64,000 nucleotides of DNA from Clostridiales bacterium (GTDB lineage: Bacteria > Bacillota_E > Sulfobacillia > Sulfobacillales > JAIMBI01). The translations under genes and the position numbers were made by a program. Location: contig DAHVOH010000003.1 of assembly GCA_027318915.1 (NCBI GenBank), positions 25,325 through 89,324 of the forward strand, read 5' to 3'. This document shows, piece by piece, positions 17,931-27,834 of this stretch; position 1 is the stretch's first letter; each line of letters opens with the position of its first letter. The notes beneath the pieces are model-generated. The model saw only the letters and a program-made list of their open reading frames with translations. It was not told where the DNA came from and did not search any database.

Positions 17931-19809
17931 GGATCGGCGCGGAGGTGGCCGCCCGGGTGGCCGCGCGCGGCGTTGGGAAGACGATGAGTTTCGCACGCGC
18001 ATGCGCCGCGCGAAGCCGAAGTCCGCAGCCGCGGAACAGGCGACGCCGGTCACGCGGCGGGTCGTCATTTCCGGGCCCATTGTGGTCAAGGATTTGGCGG
18101 ACAGCTTGGGCGTCAAGGCGGCCGACCTCATCCGGCATCTGATCCAACTGGGCGTGATGGCGACGGTCAACCACGAGCTGGATCGGGAGACGGCCGTTAT
18201 CGTCGCGCAGGAACTGGGCGCCAATGTCGAGGAGCGGGCGTCCCGCGAGGAACAGGAGGAACAGATCCTGGCCGGTGCCGATGACCGGCCGGAAGAGGTG
18301 AAGCCGCGGCCGCCGGTGATCACGGTCATGGGCCATGTGGACCACGGCAAGACCTCGCTTCTGGACTATATCCGCACCACGCGCGTCACCGCGCACGAGG
18401 CCGGGGGGATCACCCAGCACATCGGCGCGTCGGTCGTGGAGTGGCAGGGCCGCCGCATCGTGTTTTTGGACACCCCCGGCCACGAGGCGTTCACAGCCAT
18501 GCGCGCCCGCGGCGCTCAGGTCACCGACATCGCCGTGCTGGTGGTCGCGGCCAATGACGGCGTGATGCCACAGACGGTCGAGGCCATCAATCACGCGCAC
18601 GCGGCGCAGGTGCCCATTGTCGTCGCCATCAACAAGATCGATCTGCCCGATGCCAATCCGGATCGGGTCCGGCAGAGCCTCACGGAATATGGCCTGGTCC
18701 CGGAGGAGTGGGGCGGGGACACCATCATGGTGCCGGTGTCCGCCAAGTCGGGCGAAGGCGTCGATCGCCTGCTGGAAAGTCTGGTGCTGCAAGCCGACGT
18801 GCTGGAGTTGGGTGCGAACCCGGACCGACCCGGCCAGGGTTCCGTCATCGAGGCGCAGCTGGACCGCGGTCGTGGACCGGTAGCGACCGTGCTGGTGCGG
18901 CGGGGTACGTTACGCGTGGGCGACGCCTTTGTCTCCGGACCGGTTTGGGGACGGGTGCGCGCGCTCATCAACGATCGGGGCGAGCGCGTCCGGGAAGCCA
19001 CGCCGTCGATGCCGGTGGAGGTGTTGGGGTTCGCCGAGGTCCCGCAGGCCGGTGACGACTTTATCGCCCTGGCCGATGAGAAGCAGGCGCGCGCCATCGC
19101 CGACGCGCGGCGTGAACGGCGCCGCGCCCAGGAGGACCAGTCCGGCGTGCGCGGCGTCAGCTTGGACGACTTTTACCAGCGGCTGAAGGATGAGGCGGTG
19201 AAGGATCTCAACCTGGTGATCAAGGCGGATGTGCAGGGATCAGCCGAGGCGCTTGGGCAATCGTTGGCCAAAATGGGCAACGAGGAAGCCCGGATCCGCA
19301 TTCTCCACACCGGGGTGGGCGCCATCACGGAATCGGACGTGATGCTGGCGGCCGCCTCCAAAGCCATCATCCTGGGCTTCGGGGTCAGCAGCGAGGCGAA
19401 GGCGCGGCAGCTGGCCGAGCACGAGCAGGTGGACGTGCGCACCTATCGGGTCATCTATGATTTGCTGGATGACGTGCGCCAAGCGTTGGCCGGGCTGTTG
19501 TCCCCGAAAATCGAAGAGGTCGTCTTGGGTCGGGCCGAGGTGCGCGAAGTGTTCCGGGTTCCCCGCGTCGGGACCGTGGCGGGCGGCTACGTGTTGGACG
19601 GGAAGGTGACCCGCACCGGCCAGGTGCGCGTGCTGCGCGACGGCGTGGTGATTCACGAGGGCCCGATAGCTTCGCTGCGCCGGTTTAAGGATGACGTGCG
19701 CGAAGTGCAGGCCGGGTTCGAGTGCGGCATCGGGCTGGAGCGCTTCAACGATCTCAAGGTTGGTGACCAGTTGGAAGTGTTCACGCACCAGGAAGTCAAA
19801 GCCAGCTGA
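17200..19809 (+). CDS. infB: Translation initiation factor IF-2
   Basis: GTPase that places fMet-tRNA on the ribosome. The N-terminal helix ([20 protein letters not shown]) is followed by a Pro/Ala/Arg-rich linker of about 200 residues, a second IF2_N segment, and the G domain with GHVDHGKTS near residue 377, DTPGHEAF and NKIDLPDA. Domains II to IV follow to the end. The start is TTG 17200 with GGGGAGG at 17185-17191. At 869 aa it is longer than the B. subtilis protein because of the linker. The ylxQ frame overlaps its first 731 nt. Confidence 0.96.
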   Translation: MADKDKVRVYELAKELNLDSRRLIDLLHRLHVENIKNHMSTVEPEAIAVVRNIMEGKLPVETPAPAPAAPAPRPAAPRPKAPPPTRVSARPSGFPGPGRPVPERRAPEPPPNRRPVGVVPPVRTRDSGSGVPAPRPAPPSAGTPPARPAPAPESATAEPRIVGRSVMGPPRPTPVVNGPRSGIGAPRPAGSRPPGGAPARPAGPPRPGAPARPARPGRPLAVPTPPPAAPRGKDANRRGGAPSRDRRGGGRPGGRARRWEDDEFRTRMRRAKPKSAAAEQATPVTRRVVISGPIVVKDLADSLGVKAADLIRHLIQLGVMATVNHELDRETAVIVAQELGANVEERASREEQEEQILAGADDRPEEVKPRPPVITVMGHVDHGKTSLLDYIRTTRVTAHEAGGITQHIGASVVEWQGRRIVFLDTPGHEAFTAMRARGAQVTDIAVLVVAANDGVMPQTVEAINHAHAAQVPIVVAINKIDLPDANPDRVRQSLTEYGLVPEEWGGDTIMVPVSAKSGEGVDRLLESLVLQADVLELGANPDRPGQGSVIEAQLDRGRGPVATVLVRRGTLRVGDAFVSGPVWGRVRALINDRGERVREATPSMPVEVLGFAEVPQAGDDFIALADEKQARAIADARRERRRAQEDQSGVRGVSLDDFYQRLKDEAVKDLNLVIKADVQGSAEALGQSLAKMGNEEARIRILHTGVGAITESDVMLAAASKAIILGFGVSSEAKARQLAEHEQVDVRTYRVIYDLLDDVRQALAGLLSPKIEEVVLGRAEVREVFRVPRVGTVAGGYVLDGKVTRTGQVRVLRDGVVIHEGPIASLRRFKDDVREVQAGFECGIGLERFNDLKVGDQLEVFTHQEVKAS

Positions 19810-19819
19810 AGAGGGAGCC

Positions 19820-20185
19820 ATGAAGCAGGAACGGGCGGAGCGGATTGGGGACGCGATGCGGGCGGAATTGGGGCAGATGCTGCAGCGGGACGTGAAGGAT
19901 CCCCGAATCGGGATGGCCTCGGTCATCCGCGTGGAGGTCGCACGCGACTTGGCGGTGGCCCGGGTGTATGTGAGCGTCTTGGACGCGGATCAGGCGGCCG
20001 AGACGCTGGCGGGTCTCGCCAGCGCCGCCTCGTTTCTCCGGGGCGAAGTGGCGCGGCGCCTGGGGCTGCGTCAGGCACCGGCCCTGGAATTCCGGTTGGA
20101 TCGTTCGCTGGATGCCAGCTTGACGGTGCAGCGCCTGCTGAGGGAAGTGGCCCCGGACCCGGCGGAGGACAAGTCGGGTGAGTGA
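19820..20185 (+). CDS. rbfA: Ribosome-binding factor A
   Basis: Late 16S maturation and cold-shock factor with a KH-like fold. Motifs: RAERIGDAMRAELGQMLQRD, KDPRIGMASVIRVEV and the VYVSVLDADQ strand, then the LGLRQAPALEFRLDRS segment. ATG 19820 has GAGGGAG just upstream. 121 aa is typical. Overlaps nrnA by 8 nt. Confidence 0.94.
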   Translation: MKQERAERIGDAMRAELGQMLQRDVKDPRIGMASVIRVEVARDLAVARVYVSVLDADQAAETLAGLASAASFLRGEVARRLGLRQAPALEFRLDRSLDASLTVQRLLREVAPDPAEDKSGE

Positions 20186-21179
20186 CCGCCGGGCGGTGGT
20201 TGACGTGCTCCGGTCGGCCCGGCGCGTCCTGGTGGCGGTCCATGAAATGCCGGATGGCGACACGACCGGATCCGGCTTGGCCTTGGGCCACATTCTGCGG
20301 CGGCTGGGCATTGCGGCCACCGTGGGCGGCCCCGACCCGCTGCTGCCGACGTTCTCCTTTCTCCCCGGCGCCGCCGCGGCCGTCACGTGGGCGCAGTTGG
20401 GCACCGCGTCCCGTTTTGATGCGGTGGTGACCGTGGACTGCGGCGATCCCCGACGGACCGGCGGGATGGAACAGTTGCGCCTGTTTGCCCCCTGCGTGGT
20501 CAACGTCGACCATCACGCCAGCAATCCCCGGTTCGGCGACATCAACTGGGTCGAGCCGGACCGCGGCGCGGTGGGGGAGATGGTGCTGGCGCTGGCCGAT
20601 GACCTCCAGGTGGCGCTCGACCCGGAGTTGGCGCTATGCCTCTACGTGTCTCTCGCTTCCGACACCGAGGGGTTCCGGTTCGGCTTTCACGATAGTCGAT
20701 TTTTTCACTTAGCCGCCCGTTTGACCGAGGCCGGCTTAGACCCGGCCTGGGTGAGCCATCGCCTGTTCGAAGAGCAGCCTCTGTCCACCCTGCGGTTGAA
20801 GGGGTGGGCGCTGGGCCGCCTTCAGCGCTCGCCGTCGGGCAAGGTGGCCTGGCTGCTGGTGCCGCGCGCCGCGCTGGCCCGTTATGGGGCGCACCTGTAT
20901 GAGGCGGAAGGTCTGGTGAGTTTGGTGCGCAGTCTGCAGGGCGTCCAGATGGCGGTGTTGGTGCGGGAAGAGGAGCCCGGATGGGTCAAGGTCAGCCTGC
21001 GCAGCCAGCCACCGTGGGAGGCGGCGCGCATAGCCGCCCTGCTGGGGGGTGGCGGCCACACGCATTCCGCCGCCGCCAAATTGCGCGGGAGCCTCGCCAA
21101 GGTCTCGCAGCGCACACTGGCGGCCGTCCATCAGATGTACGGGGAGGATGCCCGGTGGACGGATTCCTCAATGTCTTAA
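20178..21179 (+). CDS. nrnA: DHH/DHHA1 nanoRNase / phosphoesterase
   Basis: Bifunctional oligoribonuclease and pAp-phosphatase family of the DHH superfamily. Metal-binding motifs in order: HEMPDGDTTGSG, VTVDCGD, NVDHHASN, and the C-terminal DHHA1 GGGGHTHSAAAKL. GTG 20178 has GGAGG upstream and overlaps rbfA. It sits between rbfA and truB as in many Bacillota. The family assignment is firm; whether it prefers nanoRNA or pAp is not visible. Confidence 0.92.
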   Translation: MSDRRAVVDVLRSARRVLVAVHEMPDGDTTGSGLALGHILRRLGIAATVGGPDPLLPTFSFLPGAAAAVTWAQLGTASRFDAVVTVDCGDPRRTGGMEQLRLFAPCVVNVDHHASNPRFGDINWVEPDRGAVGEMVLALADDLQVALDPELALCLYVSLASDTEGFRFGFHDSRFFHLAARLTEAGLDPAWVSHRLFEEQPLSTLRLKGWALGRLQRSPSGKVAWLLVPRAALARYGAHLYEAEGLVSLVRSLQGVQMAVLVREEEPGWVKVSLRSQPPWEAARIAALLGGGGHTHSAAAKLRGSLAKVSQRTLAAVHQMYGEDARWTDSSMS

Positions 21180-22009
21180 AGCCGCCGGAATTGAGTTCGC
21201 AGGACGCCGTCGCTCAGATCCGGCGCCTGGCCGGAGAGCGCGTCGGGCATGGCGGCACCCTGGATCCGGATGCGGCCGGTGTGCTCCCGGTCGGGGTGGG
21301 ACGGGCCCTGGCCGTCTTGGGCCGCATCGACTGGACGCCCAAAACCTATTGGGCGCGCGCCGCCGTGGGCCGGACCACCGACTCGCTGGATGCCGCCGGC
21401 CTGACCATCGGCTGGTCCCGGGGGCCGTGGCCGTCGGCGGCGGACTGGCGATATTCGGCTCGGTTCCTGCGCGGGCGGGGGGTGACGCGGCCGCCGGCCC
21501 GCTCAGCCCTGCGGCACGGCGGTCGGCGCGCTTACCAGGAGCAGCGCGCCGGTCGGATGCCGCATCTGTCCGCGCGTCCGGTGATGGTCCACCGCCTGAC
21601 CGTGCTGGCTCAGGAAGGGCCCGACTGGGAATTCGAAGCCGTCGTCGGCAGCGGCACCTATGTGCGTGCGCTGGTGCGGGACTGGGCCGAAGCGGAGGGG
21701 CATGCCGCCCATCTGGTCGCGCTCGTTCGCACCGCCTGTGGTCCCTTGCGCATTGAGGATGCGGTGAGCCTGGAGGAACTGGCTCAAGACGGCGTGGCGC
21801 GCCACCTGATGTCGTGGCGCACGGTCTGGAATGGGCCCGCCGTCAGTCTGCCGGCGGCCGATGCGGCTGGGGTGGCGCAGGGCCGGTGGCCGGCGGGCCT
21901 CCGGCTCGAAGGCGCCGGGGTGCATGCCCTCGTGGCGGAGGACCGGCTGTGGGCGTTGGCGGAGGCGCCGAGCCGGTTTCTGCGCGTCATTCCGGGAGGT
22001 CTGGCATGA
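21155..22009 (+). CDS. truB: tRNA pseudouridine(55) synthase
   Basis: Makes pseudouridine 55 in the T-loop of tRNAs. Motif GHGGTLDPDAAGVLPVGVG contains the catalytic Asp; KTYWARAAVGRTTDSLDAAG and GSGTYVRALVRDWAE follow the family pattern. GTG 21155 is 7 nt after GGGGAGG at 21141-21147 and overlaps nrnA by 25 nt; the frame is open upstream but without coding character. 284 aa. Shares ATGA with ribF. Confidence 0.94.
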   Translation: MDGFLNVLKPPELSSQDAVAQIRRLAGERVGHGGTLDPDAAGVLPVGVGRALAVLGRIDWTPKTYWARAAVGRTTDSLDAAGLTIGWSRGPWPSAADWRYSARFLRGRGVTRPPARSALRHGGRRAYQEQRAGRMPHLSARPVMVHRLTVLAQEGPDWEFEAVVGSGTYVRALVRDWAEAEGHAAHLVALVRTACGPLRIEDAVSLEELAQDGVARHLMSWRTVWNGPAVSLPAADAAGVAQGRWPAGLRLEGAGVHALVAEDRLWALAEAPSRFLRVIPGGLA

Positions 22010-22911
22010 GCGAGCTATGGCCGCGCGTTTGGTCGGTGGGGACGTTCGACGGCGTGCACCGGGGGCATCAAGCGCTCCTGCACCGGGCGGCCGCCCTGGC
22101 GCACGACTGGGGGGAGGCTTTCGGCGTCGTCACGTTCGACCCACCCCCGGCCGCCGTGCTGCGTGGGCCCGACGCCGTCTGGGAATTGACGCCACTCGCC
22201 GAGAAAGTGCGCCGTCTGGGCGCCTTGGATGTGCCCCACGTCGAGGTGCTGGCGTTTACGCCGGCCTTTGCCGCACGCTCGGCGGAGGAATTTGCCGAAG
22301 AGGTGCTGGGACGGCAGTTGAAGGCGCGGGCGCTGGTCGAGGGATACAATTTCACGTACGGCCGGGGAGGTCGGGGCACGGTCGAAACCTTGACACAGTG
22401 GGGGCGGCGCCGCGGCGTCGAGGTGGTGACCGTGGGTCCGGTGCTGCACCAGGGCGCGGCCATCTCCAGCTCCCGCATCCGGCAGGCGATTCGGGCGGGG
22501 GATCTGGCACTGGCGGCGGCGCTCCTGGGACGGCCCTACAGCGCGTCTGGCGCTGTGGTGCACGGGGATGGCCGCGGGCGCGCATTGGGCTTCCCGACCG
22601 CCAATCTGGCGCTTGAGCCCCGGAAGGCCATGCCGCCCTTTGGCGTATATGCCGGCCGTGCGCAGGTGGCCGGGACAAGCCGCCCGGCCGTTGCCAATTG
22701 GGGCCTGCGGCCCATGTATGCGGTGGACCGGCCGCTGCTGGAGGTGCATCTGCTGGAGGGGGGAGCCGATCTCTACGGCACGCCGCTGGAGTTTGAGTTC
22801 CACTTCTATCTCCGTCCGGAACGGCGATTTTCCGGCGTGGAGGAGTTGCGGCGGGCCGTGACGGACGACATCGCCGCCGCGCGCCGACTGCTGGCCGGCG
22901 CCGCGTCGTGA
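22006..22911 (+). CDS. ribF: Bifunctional riboflavin kinase / FAD synthetase
   Basis: Makes FMN and then FAD. The N-terminal adenylyltransferase half has SVGTFDGVHRGHQALL, VVTFDPPP and SSSRIRQAIRAGDL; the C-terminal flavokinase half has GRALGFPTANL and the LEFEFHFYLRPERRF segment. ATG 22006 follows GGGAGG and overlaps the truB stop. Length (301 aa) is typical. The nusA-to-ribF run has essentially no spacers and looks like one transcription unit. Confidence 0.95.
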   Translation: MSELWPRVWSVGTFDGVHRGHQALLHRAAALAHDWGEAFGVVTFDPPPAAVLRGPDAVWELTPLAEKVRRLGALDVPHVEVLAFTPAFAARSAEEFAEEVLGRQLKARALVEGYNFTYGRGGRGTVETLTQWGRRRGVEVVTVGPVLHQGAAISSSRIRQAIRAGDLALAAALLGRPYSASGAVVHGDGRGRALGFPTANLALEPRKAMPPFGVYAGRAQVAGTSRPAVANWGLRPMYAVDRPLLEVHLLEGGADLYGTPLEFEFHFYLRPERRFSGVEELRRAVTDDIAAARRLLAGAAS

Positions 22912-22934
22912 TGGCTGTCGCCGCTCCCGTGTGC

Positions 22935-22940
22935 TAGAAT
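22935..22940 (+). promoter_or_regulatory. Candidate -10 element for rpsO
   Basis: TAGAAT lies 57 nt upstream of the rpsO start in the 86-nt ribF-rpsO gap. No convincing -35 is found at 16-18 nt upstream, so this is only a candidate. The stretch downstream can fold a short GC stem before the Shine-Dalgarno. Confidence 0.35.
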
Positions 22941-22997
22941 GGCCGCGAGGCGCTCTTGGGGGCGCACCGGTCGGAACGTTTTCGAAGGAGGATGAGC

Positions 22998-23267
22998 GTG
23001 GCCCTACAGACGGAGGCCAAACAGGCCATTATCGAGCACCATCGCATGCACGAGGGGGACACCGGTTCACCCGAGGTGCAGGTGGCTCTCTTATCGCGAC
23101 AGATTGCCGACCTGACGGAGCACCTGAAGGTTCATCCCAAGGATTTTCACTCCCGGCGCGGCCTGCTGAAGATGGTGGGCCAGCGGCGGGCGATGCTGAA
23201 CTACCTCCGCGCCAAAGATGCCGGCCGCTACCACAAGTTGATTCAGGACCTGGGCCTCCGCCGCTGA
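22998..23267 (+). CDS. rpsO: 30S ribosomal protein S15
   Basis: Primary 16S-binding protein. [47 protein letters not shown] and [16 protein letters not shown] are diagnostic. GTG 22998 is chosen because AAGGAGG at 22985-22991 is then 6 nt away and the product has the standard 89 aa; ATG 22992 would abut the Shine-Dalgarno. It is followed by a strong terminator and a separate promoter for pnp. Confidence 0.97.
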   Translation: MALQTEAKQAIIEHHRMHEGDTGSPEVQVALLSRQIADLTEHLKVHPKDFHSRRGLLKMVGQRRAMLNYLRAKDAGRYHKLIQDLGLRR

Positions 23268-23276
23268 GCCATCGGT

Positions 23277-23299
23277 GAGCGGGGCCCCGCTCTTTTTTT
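23277..23299 (+). terminator. Intrinsic terminator after rpsO
   Basis: Sixteen-base palindrome GAGCGGGGCCCCGCTC (23277-23292) followed by seven T residues (23293-23299). It starts 9 nt after the rpsO stop and is the clearest terminator in the window. Confidence 0.9.
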
Positions 23300-23326
23300 G
23301 CGGGTTGCGGCAAGTTGGGCCATAAT
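23298..23326 (+). promoter_or_regulatory. Sigma-A-type promoter of pnp
   Basis: TTGCGG at 23298-23303, 17-nt spacer, CATAAT at 23321-23326. The -35 box begins inside the T-tract of the rpsO terminator, so pnp is probably started afresh here. The leader would be about 40 nt. Confidence 0.65.
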
Positions 23327-23371
23327 GAAGCGATGACACGGAACTGACAGACATAGGGAGGATCTGAGCGA

Positions 23372-25567
23372 ATGGAAGTCCACACAGCGGAACTGCTGGT
23401 GGGCGGACGGGTCATGACCTTGGAGACCGGACGGTTGGCCAAGCAGGCCAACGGAGCGGTGTTTGTGCGGTATGGCGATACGGCGGTCCTGGTGACCGCC
23501 ACGGCCTCCCGACAGCCGCGCGAGGGCATTGACTTCTTCCCCCTGACCGTTGACTTTGAGGAACGGCTTTATGCCGTCGGCAAGATTCCCGGCGGCTTCA
23601 TCAAGCGCGAAGGGCGGCCCACGGAAAAGGCCATCCTCGCCGCGCGCCTCACGGACCGGCCGATTCGGCCCCTCTTTCCGGAGGGCTTTCGCAACGACGT
23701 TCAGATTGTGGCCACGGTGATGTCGGTCGACTACGACCACAGCCCCGAAATCTGTGGCATGGTGGGCGCGTCGGCCGCGCTGAGTCTCTCCAACATTCCC
23801 TTCGAGGGGCCCATCGGTGCTGTGGAAGTGGGATGGTTGGACGGGCAACCCATCATCAACCCCACACTCGAGCAGGCTCAGCGCAGTCGCCTCAAGCTGA
23901 CCGTCGCGGGCACCTTCGACAATGTGCTCATGATTGAGGCCGGCGCGGAGGAAGTCACCGAATCCGAGGTGCTGGACGCCATCTTCGCCGGTCACCATGA
24001 GATTCGGCGGATCGTCGAGGTGATCCGGGACCTGCAGAGCCGGGCCGGCAAGCCCAAGGGGGACTACACCCTCTACCTGCCCAGTGCCGAACTCAGCCGG
24101 GTGGTTGAGGACATGGCTGCCGCCGATATCGAGGCGGCGCTTCACGTGGAGGGCAAGCTGGAGAAGGAGGCCGCCCTGGACGACGTCAACCGGCGCGTGA
24201 TGGCGGCGGCTCTCGAGCAGTTTCCCGACAAAGCCAAAGAGATTCAGGCGGTCTTGAAAAAGATCCAGAAGAGTCAGGTGCGCCGGGCCATCATTCACGA
24301 CGGCATCCGTCCGGACGGCCGACGCCGCGACGAGATTCGGCCCATCACGGTGGAGATTGGGGTGTTGCCCCGCGCCCACGGCAGCGGACTGTTCACCCGC
24401 GGACAGACGCAGGCGCTGACCGCCATGACGCTCGGTCCGCTGTCGGACCAGCAGATCTTGGACGGCATTGGCAGCGAGGAGAGCAAGCGCTACATCCATC
24501 ACTACAACTTCCCGCCCTTCTCCACCGGTGAAACCGCACCCCTGCGCGGGCCCAGCCGCCGCTCCATCGGCCATGGCGCCTTGGCCGAACGGGCCCTGGA
24601 ACCGGTCATCCCGCCGGAGTCGGAATTTCCGTATGCCCTGCGCCTGGTGTCGGACATCCTGGAATCCAACGGCTCCACCTCCATGGCCTCGGTGTGCGGC
24701 AGCACGCTGGCGCTGATGGAGGGGGGCGTACCCATCAAGGCGCCGGTCGCCGGCGTGGCGATGGGCCTGGTGAAGGAAGGCGACGCCTATGCTGTCCTGA
24801 CGGACATTCAGGGCATGGAGGACGCGCTGGGCGACATGGACTTCAAGGTGGCGGGCACCGAGCGCGGCATCACCGCCATCCAGATGGACATCAAGATCCA
24901 CGGACTCGAGCGCCGCATTCTGGAGGAAGCTCTGGAACAAGCGCGCCGGGGTCGCCTCTTCATTCTGGAGAAGATGCTGGCTGTGATTGACCGACCCCGG
25001 CCGGAACTGTCGCCGCATGCGCCGCGCATTGTCACCCTGCACATCCATCCCGATCACATCCGCGATGTGATTGGGCCCGGCGGCAAGACCATCAACCGCA
25101 TCATCGAACAGACCAAGGTCGGCAGCGATAAAGTGGAGATCGACATCGAGGACGACGGGACCATTTACGTCGCCGCCGTCAACCGGGCAGCCGCCGAGAA
25201 GGCCGTGCAGATGATTACGGAGCTCACCCGCTCGGTTCAAGTGGGCGAAGTCTATGACGGTCGGGTGACCCGATTGATGAACTTCGGCGCCTTCGTCGAA
25301 ATCCTGCCGGGCAAAGAGGGCCTCGTCCACATCTCCGAACTGGCCCATCAGCGCATCGGTCGCGTCGAGGACGTGGTCAATGTCGGGGATCCGCTGCGCG
25401 TCAAAGTCACGGAGATTGACCGCCAGGGCCGCATCAACCTGTCGCATCGCGAGACGTTGCCGCCGCCGCCCCCCGGCGAGGCCCGCGCGGCCGGCGACAA
25501 CCGCCCCCCGGGACCCGAGCGCCGCGACCACGGTCCCGATCTTCGGCGGCGTCCGCCGCGCCGCTGA
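23372..25567 (+). CDS. pnp: Polyribonucleotide nucleotidyltransferase (PNPase)
   Basis: Phosphorolytic 3'-5' exoribonuclease of the degradosome. Two RNase PH-like domains (first with [20 protein letters not shown]; second with [14 protein letters not shown] and [20 protein letters not shown]), a KH domain ([19 protein letters not shown]) and an S1 domain ([20 protein letters not shown]) are all intact, with a Pro/Arg-rich tail. ATG 23372 has GGGAGG 9 nt upstream. 731 aa. rpsO-pnp adjacency is the classic arrangement. Confidence 0.97.
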   Translation: MEVHTAELLVGGRVMTLETGRLAKQANGAVFVRYGDTAVLVTATASRQPREGIDFFPLTVDFEERLYAVGKIPGGFIKREGRPTEKAILAARLTDRPIRPLFPEGFRNDVQIVATVMSVDYDHSPEICGMVGASAALSLSNIPFEGPIGAVEVGWLDGQPIINPTLEQAQRSRLKLTVAGTFDNVLMIEAGAEEVTESEVLDAIFAGHHEIRRIVEVIRDLQSRAGKPKGDYTLYLPSAELSRVVEDMAAADIEAALHVEGKLEKEAALDDVNRRVMAAALEQFPDKAKEIQAVLKKIQKSQVRRAIIHDGIRPDGRRRDEIRPITVEIGVLPRAHGSGLFTRGQTQALTAMTLGPLSDQQILDGIGSEESKRYIHHYNFPPFSTGETAPLRGPSRRSIGHGALAERALEPVIPPESEFPYALRLVSDILESNGSTSMASVCGSTLALMEGGVPIKAPVAGVAMGLVKEGDAYAVLTDIQGMEDALGDMDFKVAGTERGITAIQMDIKIHGLERRILEEALEQARRGRLFILEKMLAVIDRPRPELSPHAPRIVTLHIHPDHIRDVIGPGGKTINRIIEQTKVGSDKVEIDIEDDGTIYVAAVNRAAAEKAVQMITELTRSVQVGEVYDGRVTRLMNFGAFVEILPGKEGLVHISELAHQRIGRVEDVVNVGDPLRVKVTEIDRQGRINLSHRETLPPPPPGEARAAGDNRPPGPERRDHGPDLRRRPPRR

Positions 25568-25618
25568 GACAGACCCTAGGGCCGAAGCCGAAAAGGCATC
25601 GAGAGCGCACTGCTGTCG

Positions 25619-26428
25619 GTGCCTTTGGCGCGCATACGGCACGGGAAGCCACATACGCTGGGGCGGGAGGTCTCGCTCATCGCCATCCGTATTGTCTTTT
25701 GGCGCCGGCTGCGCACGGAGCTGGCGCTGGCCGGGCTCAGTCTCGCCGTGCTTCTGGGGGCATGGGGCACCGGCGTCACGCTGCGGCCGGCCGCCGGGCC
25801 GGTTCCGGCCGCGCCGATCTACCGCGTGGAGACTGCCCATCGCGCGGTGGCCCTCGCCATCAACGTGGTCTGGGGCACGCAGTACGTCCCCGGCATTGTG
25901 CGGGCGCTTATACGATCCCACGCCACGGCGACATTCTTTCTGGGCGGCGCCTGGGCGGCCGCCCATCCCGGATTGGTCCGTCAACTGGTGCAGGCCGGCA
26001 TGGAGGTGGGCAACCACGGCTACGCGCACCGGCATCAATCGACACTGTCCTTCGACGCTAACGTCGATGAAATTCTGCGCGCCACGCGAGCCATTGAATT
26101 GGCCGGCGGCGTGCGTCCCACGCTGTTTGCGCCCCCCTACGGCGAGTACAACCGCACCGTGGAGGCGGCTGCCGCCGCGCTGCACATGCCCCTCATCATG
26201 TGGACCGTCGACACGATCGACTGGCGGCCGGACGCCACACCGGCCGCGATCAGCCGTCGCGTGCTCGCCGGCGTCCAGCCGGGCGCCATCATCCTGATGC
26301 ACCCCACGGCCCGGACGCTGGAAGCGCTGCCGGGTCTCTTGGCCGCCCTGCGGGCGATGGGTTACCAAATCGTCACGGTGTCACAGCTTCTCTCCTGGGG
26401 ACGTCCCGCGGGGGAATCGAGCCGCTAG
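25619..26428 (+). CDS. ylxY: YlxY-type polysaccharide deacetylase-like protein
   Basis: An N-terminal hydrophobic anchor (LALAGLSLAVLLGAWGTG) precedes a NodB-like domain: TATFFLGGAWAAAHP, VGNHGYAHRHQ (metal-binding HxxxH type), FAPPYGEYN and IILMHPTARTLEALP. The usual catalytic TFDD motif is replaced by AINVVWG, as I recall also for B. subtilis YlxY, so deacetylase activity is doubtful. GTG 25619 lacks a good ribosome-binding site; GGGAGG at 25664 has no standard codon behind it, so the start is uncertain. Position after pnp and before mlpA fits ylxY. Confidence 0.85.
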   Translation: MPLARIRHGKPHTLGREVSLIAIRIVFWRRLRTELALAGLSLAVLLGAWGTGVTLRPAAGPVPAAPIYRVETAHRAVALAINVVWGTQYVPGIVRALIRSHATATFFLGGAWAAAHPGLVRQLVQAGMEVGNHGYAHRHQSTLSFDANVDEILRATRAIELAGGVRPTLFAPPYGEYNRTVEAAAAALHMPLIMWTVDTIDWRPDATPAAISRRVLAGVQPGAIILMHPTARTLEALPGLLAALRAMGYQIVTVSQLLSWGRPAGESSR

Positions 26429-26460
26429 ACCCCGCGCGACGGTTGGCCGCCCCTGGTACA

Positions 26461-27777
26461 ATGGCCGGGGACGGAGGGAGAGACCTGCCAGAAGACTTTC
26501 GACAAACCGCCAACGGGGGCGTCGTGGCATGGGACGAGGCGGGCGGGGACGGGGCGGCGGCGGTGGGCATTTTCGTTCCGGCCGGCAGCCGTGACGAGGC
26601 GGTGGAGGAGTGGGGCGCGGCCCACTTGCTGGAGCATCTGGCCTTTCGCGGCGCGGGATCCTGGGACGCCCGGGCGTTGGCCGATCGCATGGATCGCCTC
26701 GGGGCCGACATCAACGCCTTCACGACGCGGGATCTGACCTGCTACCACGCCCATGTCCTGGACCGCGACTTGGCGGAAGCCTGGGATCTGTTGTCGGCCA
26801 TGGTGGGGGAACCGTGGCTCCACGCCGCGGAACTGGACCGCGAGCGCGGGGTGGTGAGCGACGAATTGCGCGAAGCCCACGACGATGCCGAGGATCGGGC
26901 GGAGGAGGCGTACTTCCAGGCGCTGTGGGGATCCCATCCGCTGGCCCATGAGGTGCTGGGAAGCCCGGACCAGTTGGCGGGCGTCTCCATCGAGACGTTG
27001 CGCCAATTTCACGCCCGGCATTACCGCGCTCCCGGCTTGGCGGTCGTTTTGGTCGGACACGGCGCCGGCGCCTTGGCGCATCGGGTGCAGTCCTGGATCG
27101 AGGCCATGCCGGGCGGTCGCCCCGGTCACCGCGAGCCGCCTCGGCCGGTGGGCGGCGTCGCCCTGGCCACCGTGCCGGGGCAGGAAGCCTATGTGAGCCT
27201 CGGTGTGCCGGCCCCGCCGCTGGAACACGAGGCGGAGACGGCCTACCGGCTCTTGGCGCTCATCTTCGGCGGGCAAAACTCCTCCCGCCTCTGGCAGCGC
27301 ATCCGCGAGGAACTGGGACTCGCCTATCAAGTGGGTGCCGCGTACACGCCGGCCCGCGATTACGGGGAGTTTGGCGTCAGTGCCGGTGTGGCCGCCGGTG
27401 AACTGCGCCGCCTCCTCCAAGAGGTCGGGCAGGAGTGGCGGCGGCTCGTCCGGGACCCGGTGTCACGGGAGGAGTTGGAACGCGCCCGCGACCAGGCGTC
27501 GCGCGCTCTCGTCTTTGGCCGGGAGACGGCAGAAGGACGCATGCACTACCTCGCTCATTGGGCCACCCGGCAGCTGCCGCCCCCCGCCCCGGCCGTGGTG
27601 CTGAACGCCATCACGGAGGTATCCTTGGCCGCCGTGCATGCCGCCGCCCAGCAGGTGGTCACGAGTGCCGAAGATGTGTGGGCATGCGGCGTGGCGGGTC
27701 CCAAGGCCTCGCTGCGCGGCTCTTTCCGGCGCTGGTTTGCCGGAGCCGCAGCGCCGCGCGCGGCGGCGGATGCCTGA
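26461..27777 (+). CDS. mlpA: M16 family zinc protease (MlpA/YmxG-like)
   Basis: Inverzincin-type peptidase. The zinc motif HxxEH is H55-L-L-E58-H59 (AHLLEHLAFRGAG) with the third ligand near E135 (VVSDELREAHDDAE); GLAYQVGAAYTPARDYGEF is the usual C-terminal-domain motif. Two starts are possible: ATG 26461, which overlaps a TACAAT -10-like element, and CTG 26485, 6 nt after GGAGGG. Length 438 or 430 aa, slightly above the 409 aa of B. subtilis MlpA. It belongs to the pnp-ylxY-mlpA-ymxH series. Confidence 0.9.
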   Translation: MAGDGGRDLPEDFRQTANGGVVAWDEAGGDGAAAVGIFVPAGSRDEAVEEWGAAHLLEHLAFRGAGSWDARALADRMDRLGADINAFTTRDLTCYHAHVLDRDLAEAWDLLSAMVGEPWLHAAELDRERGVVSDELREAHDDAEDRAEEAYFQALWGSHPLAHEVLGSPDQLAGVSIETLRQFHARHYRAPGLAVVLVGHGAGALAHRVQSWIEAMPGGRPGHREPPRPVGGVALATVPGQEAYVSLGVPAPPLEHEAETAYRLLALIFGGQNSSRLWQRIREELGLAYQVGAAYTPARDYGEFGVSAGVAAGELRRLLQEVGQEWRRLVRDPVSREELERARDQASRALVFGRETAEGRMHYLAHWATRQLPPPAPAVVLNAITEVSLAAVHAAAQQVVTSAEDVWACGVAGPKASLRGSFRRWFAGAAAPRAAADA

Positions 27778-27834
27778 GGCCCGAGAGCCGTCGTGCCGAC
27801 CGCGACAGGGATCGACAACCGGAGAGGGGAATGC

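Noticed and set aside
23243..26368. 1041-codon minus-strand frame opposite pnp and ylxY
   Set aside because: Antisense shadow spanning two real plus-strand genes and a terminator.
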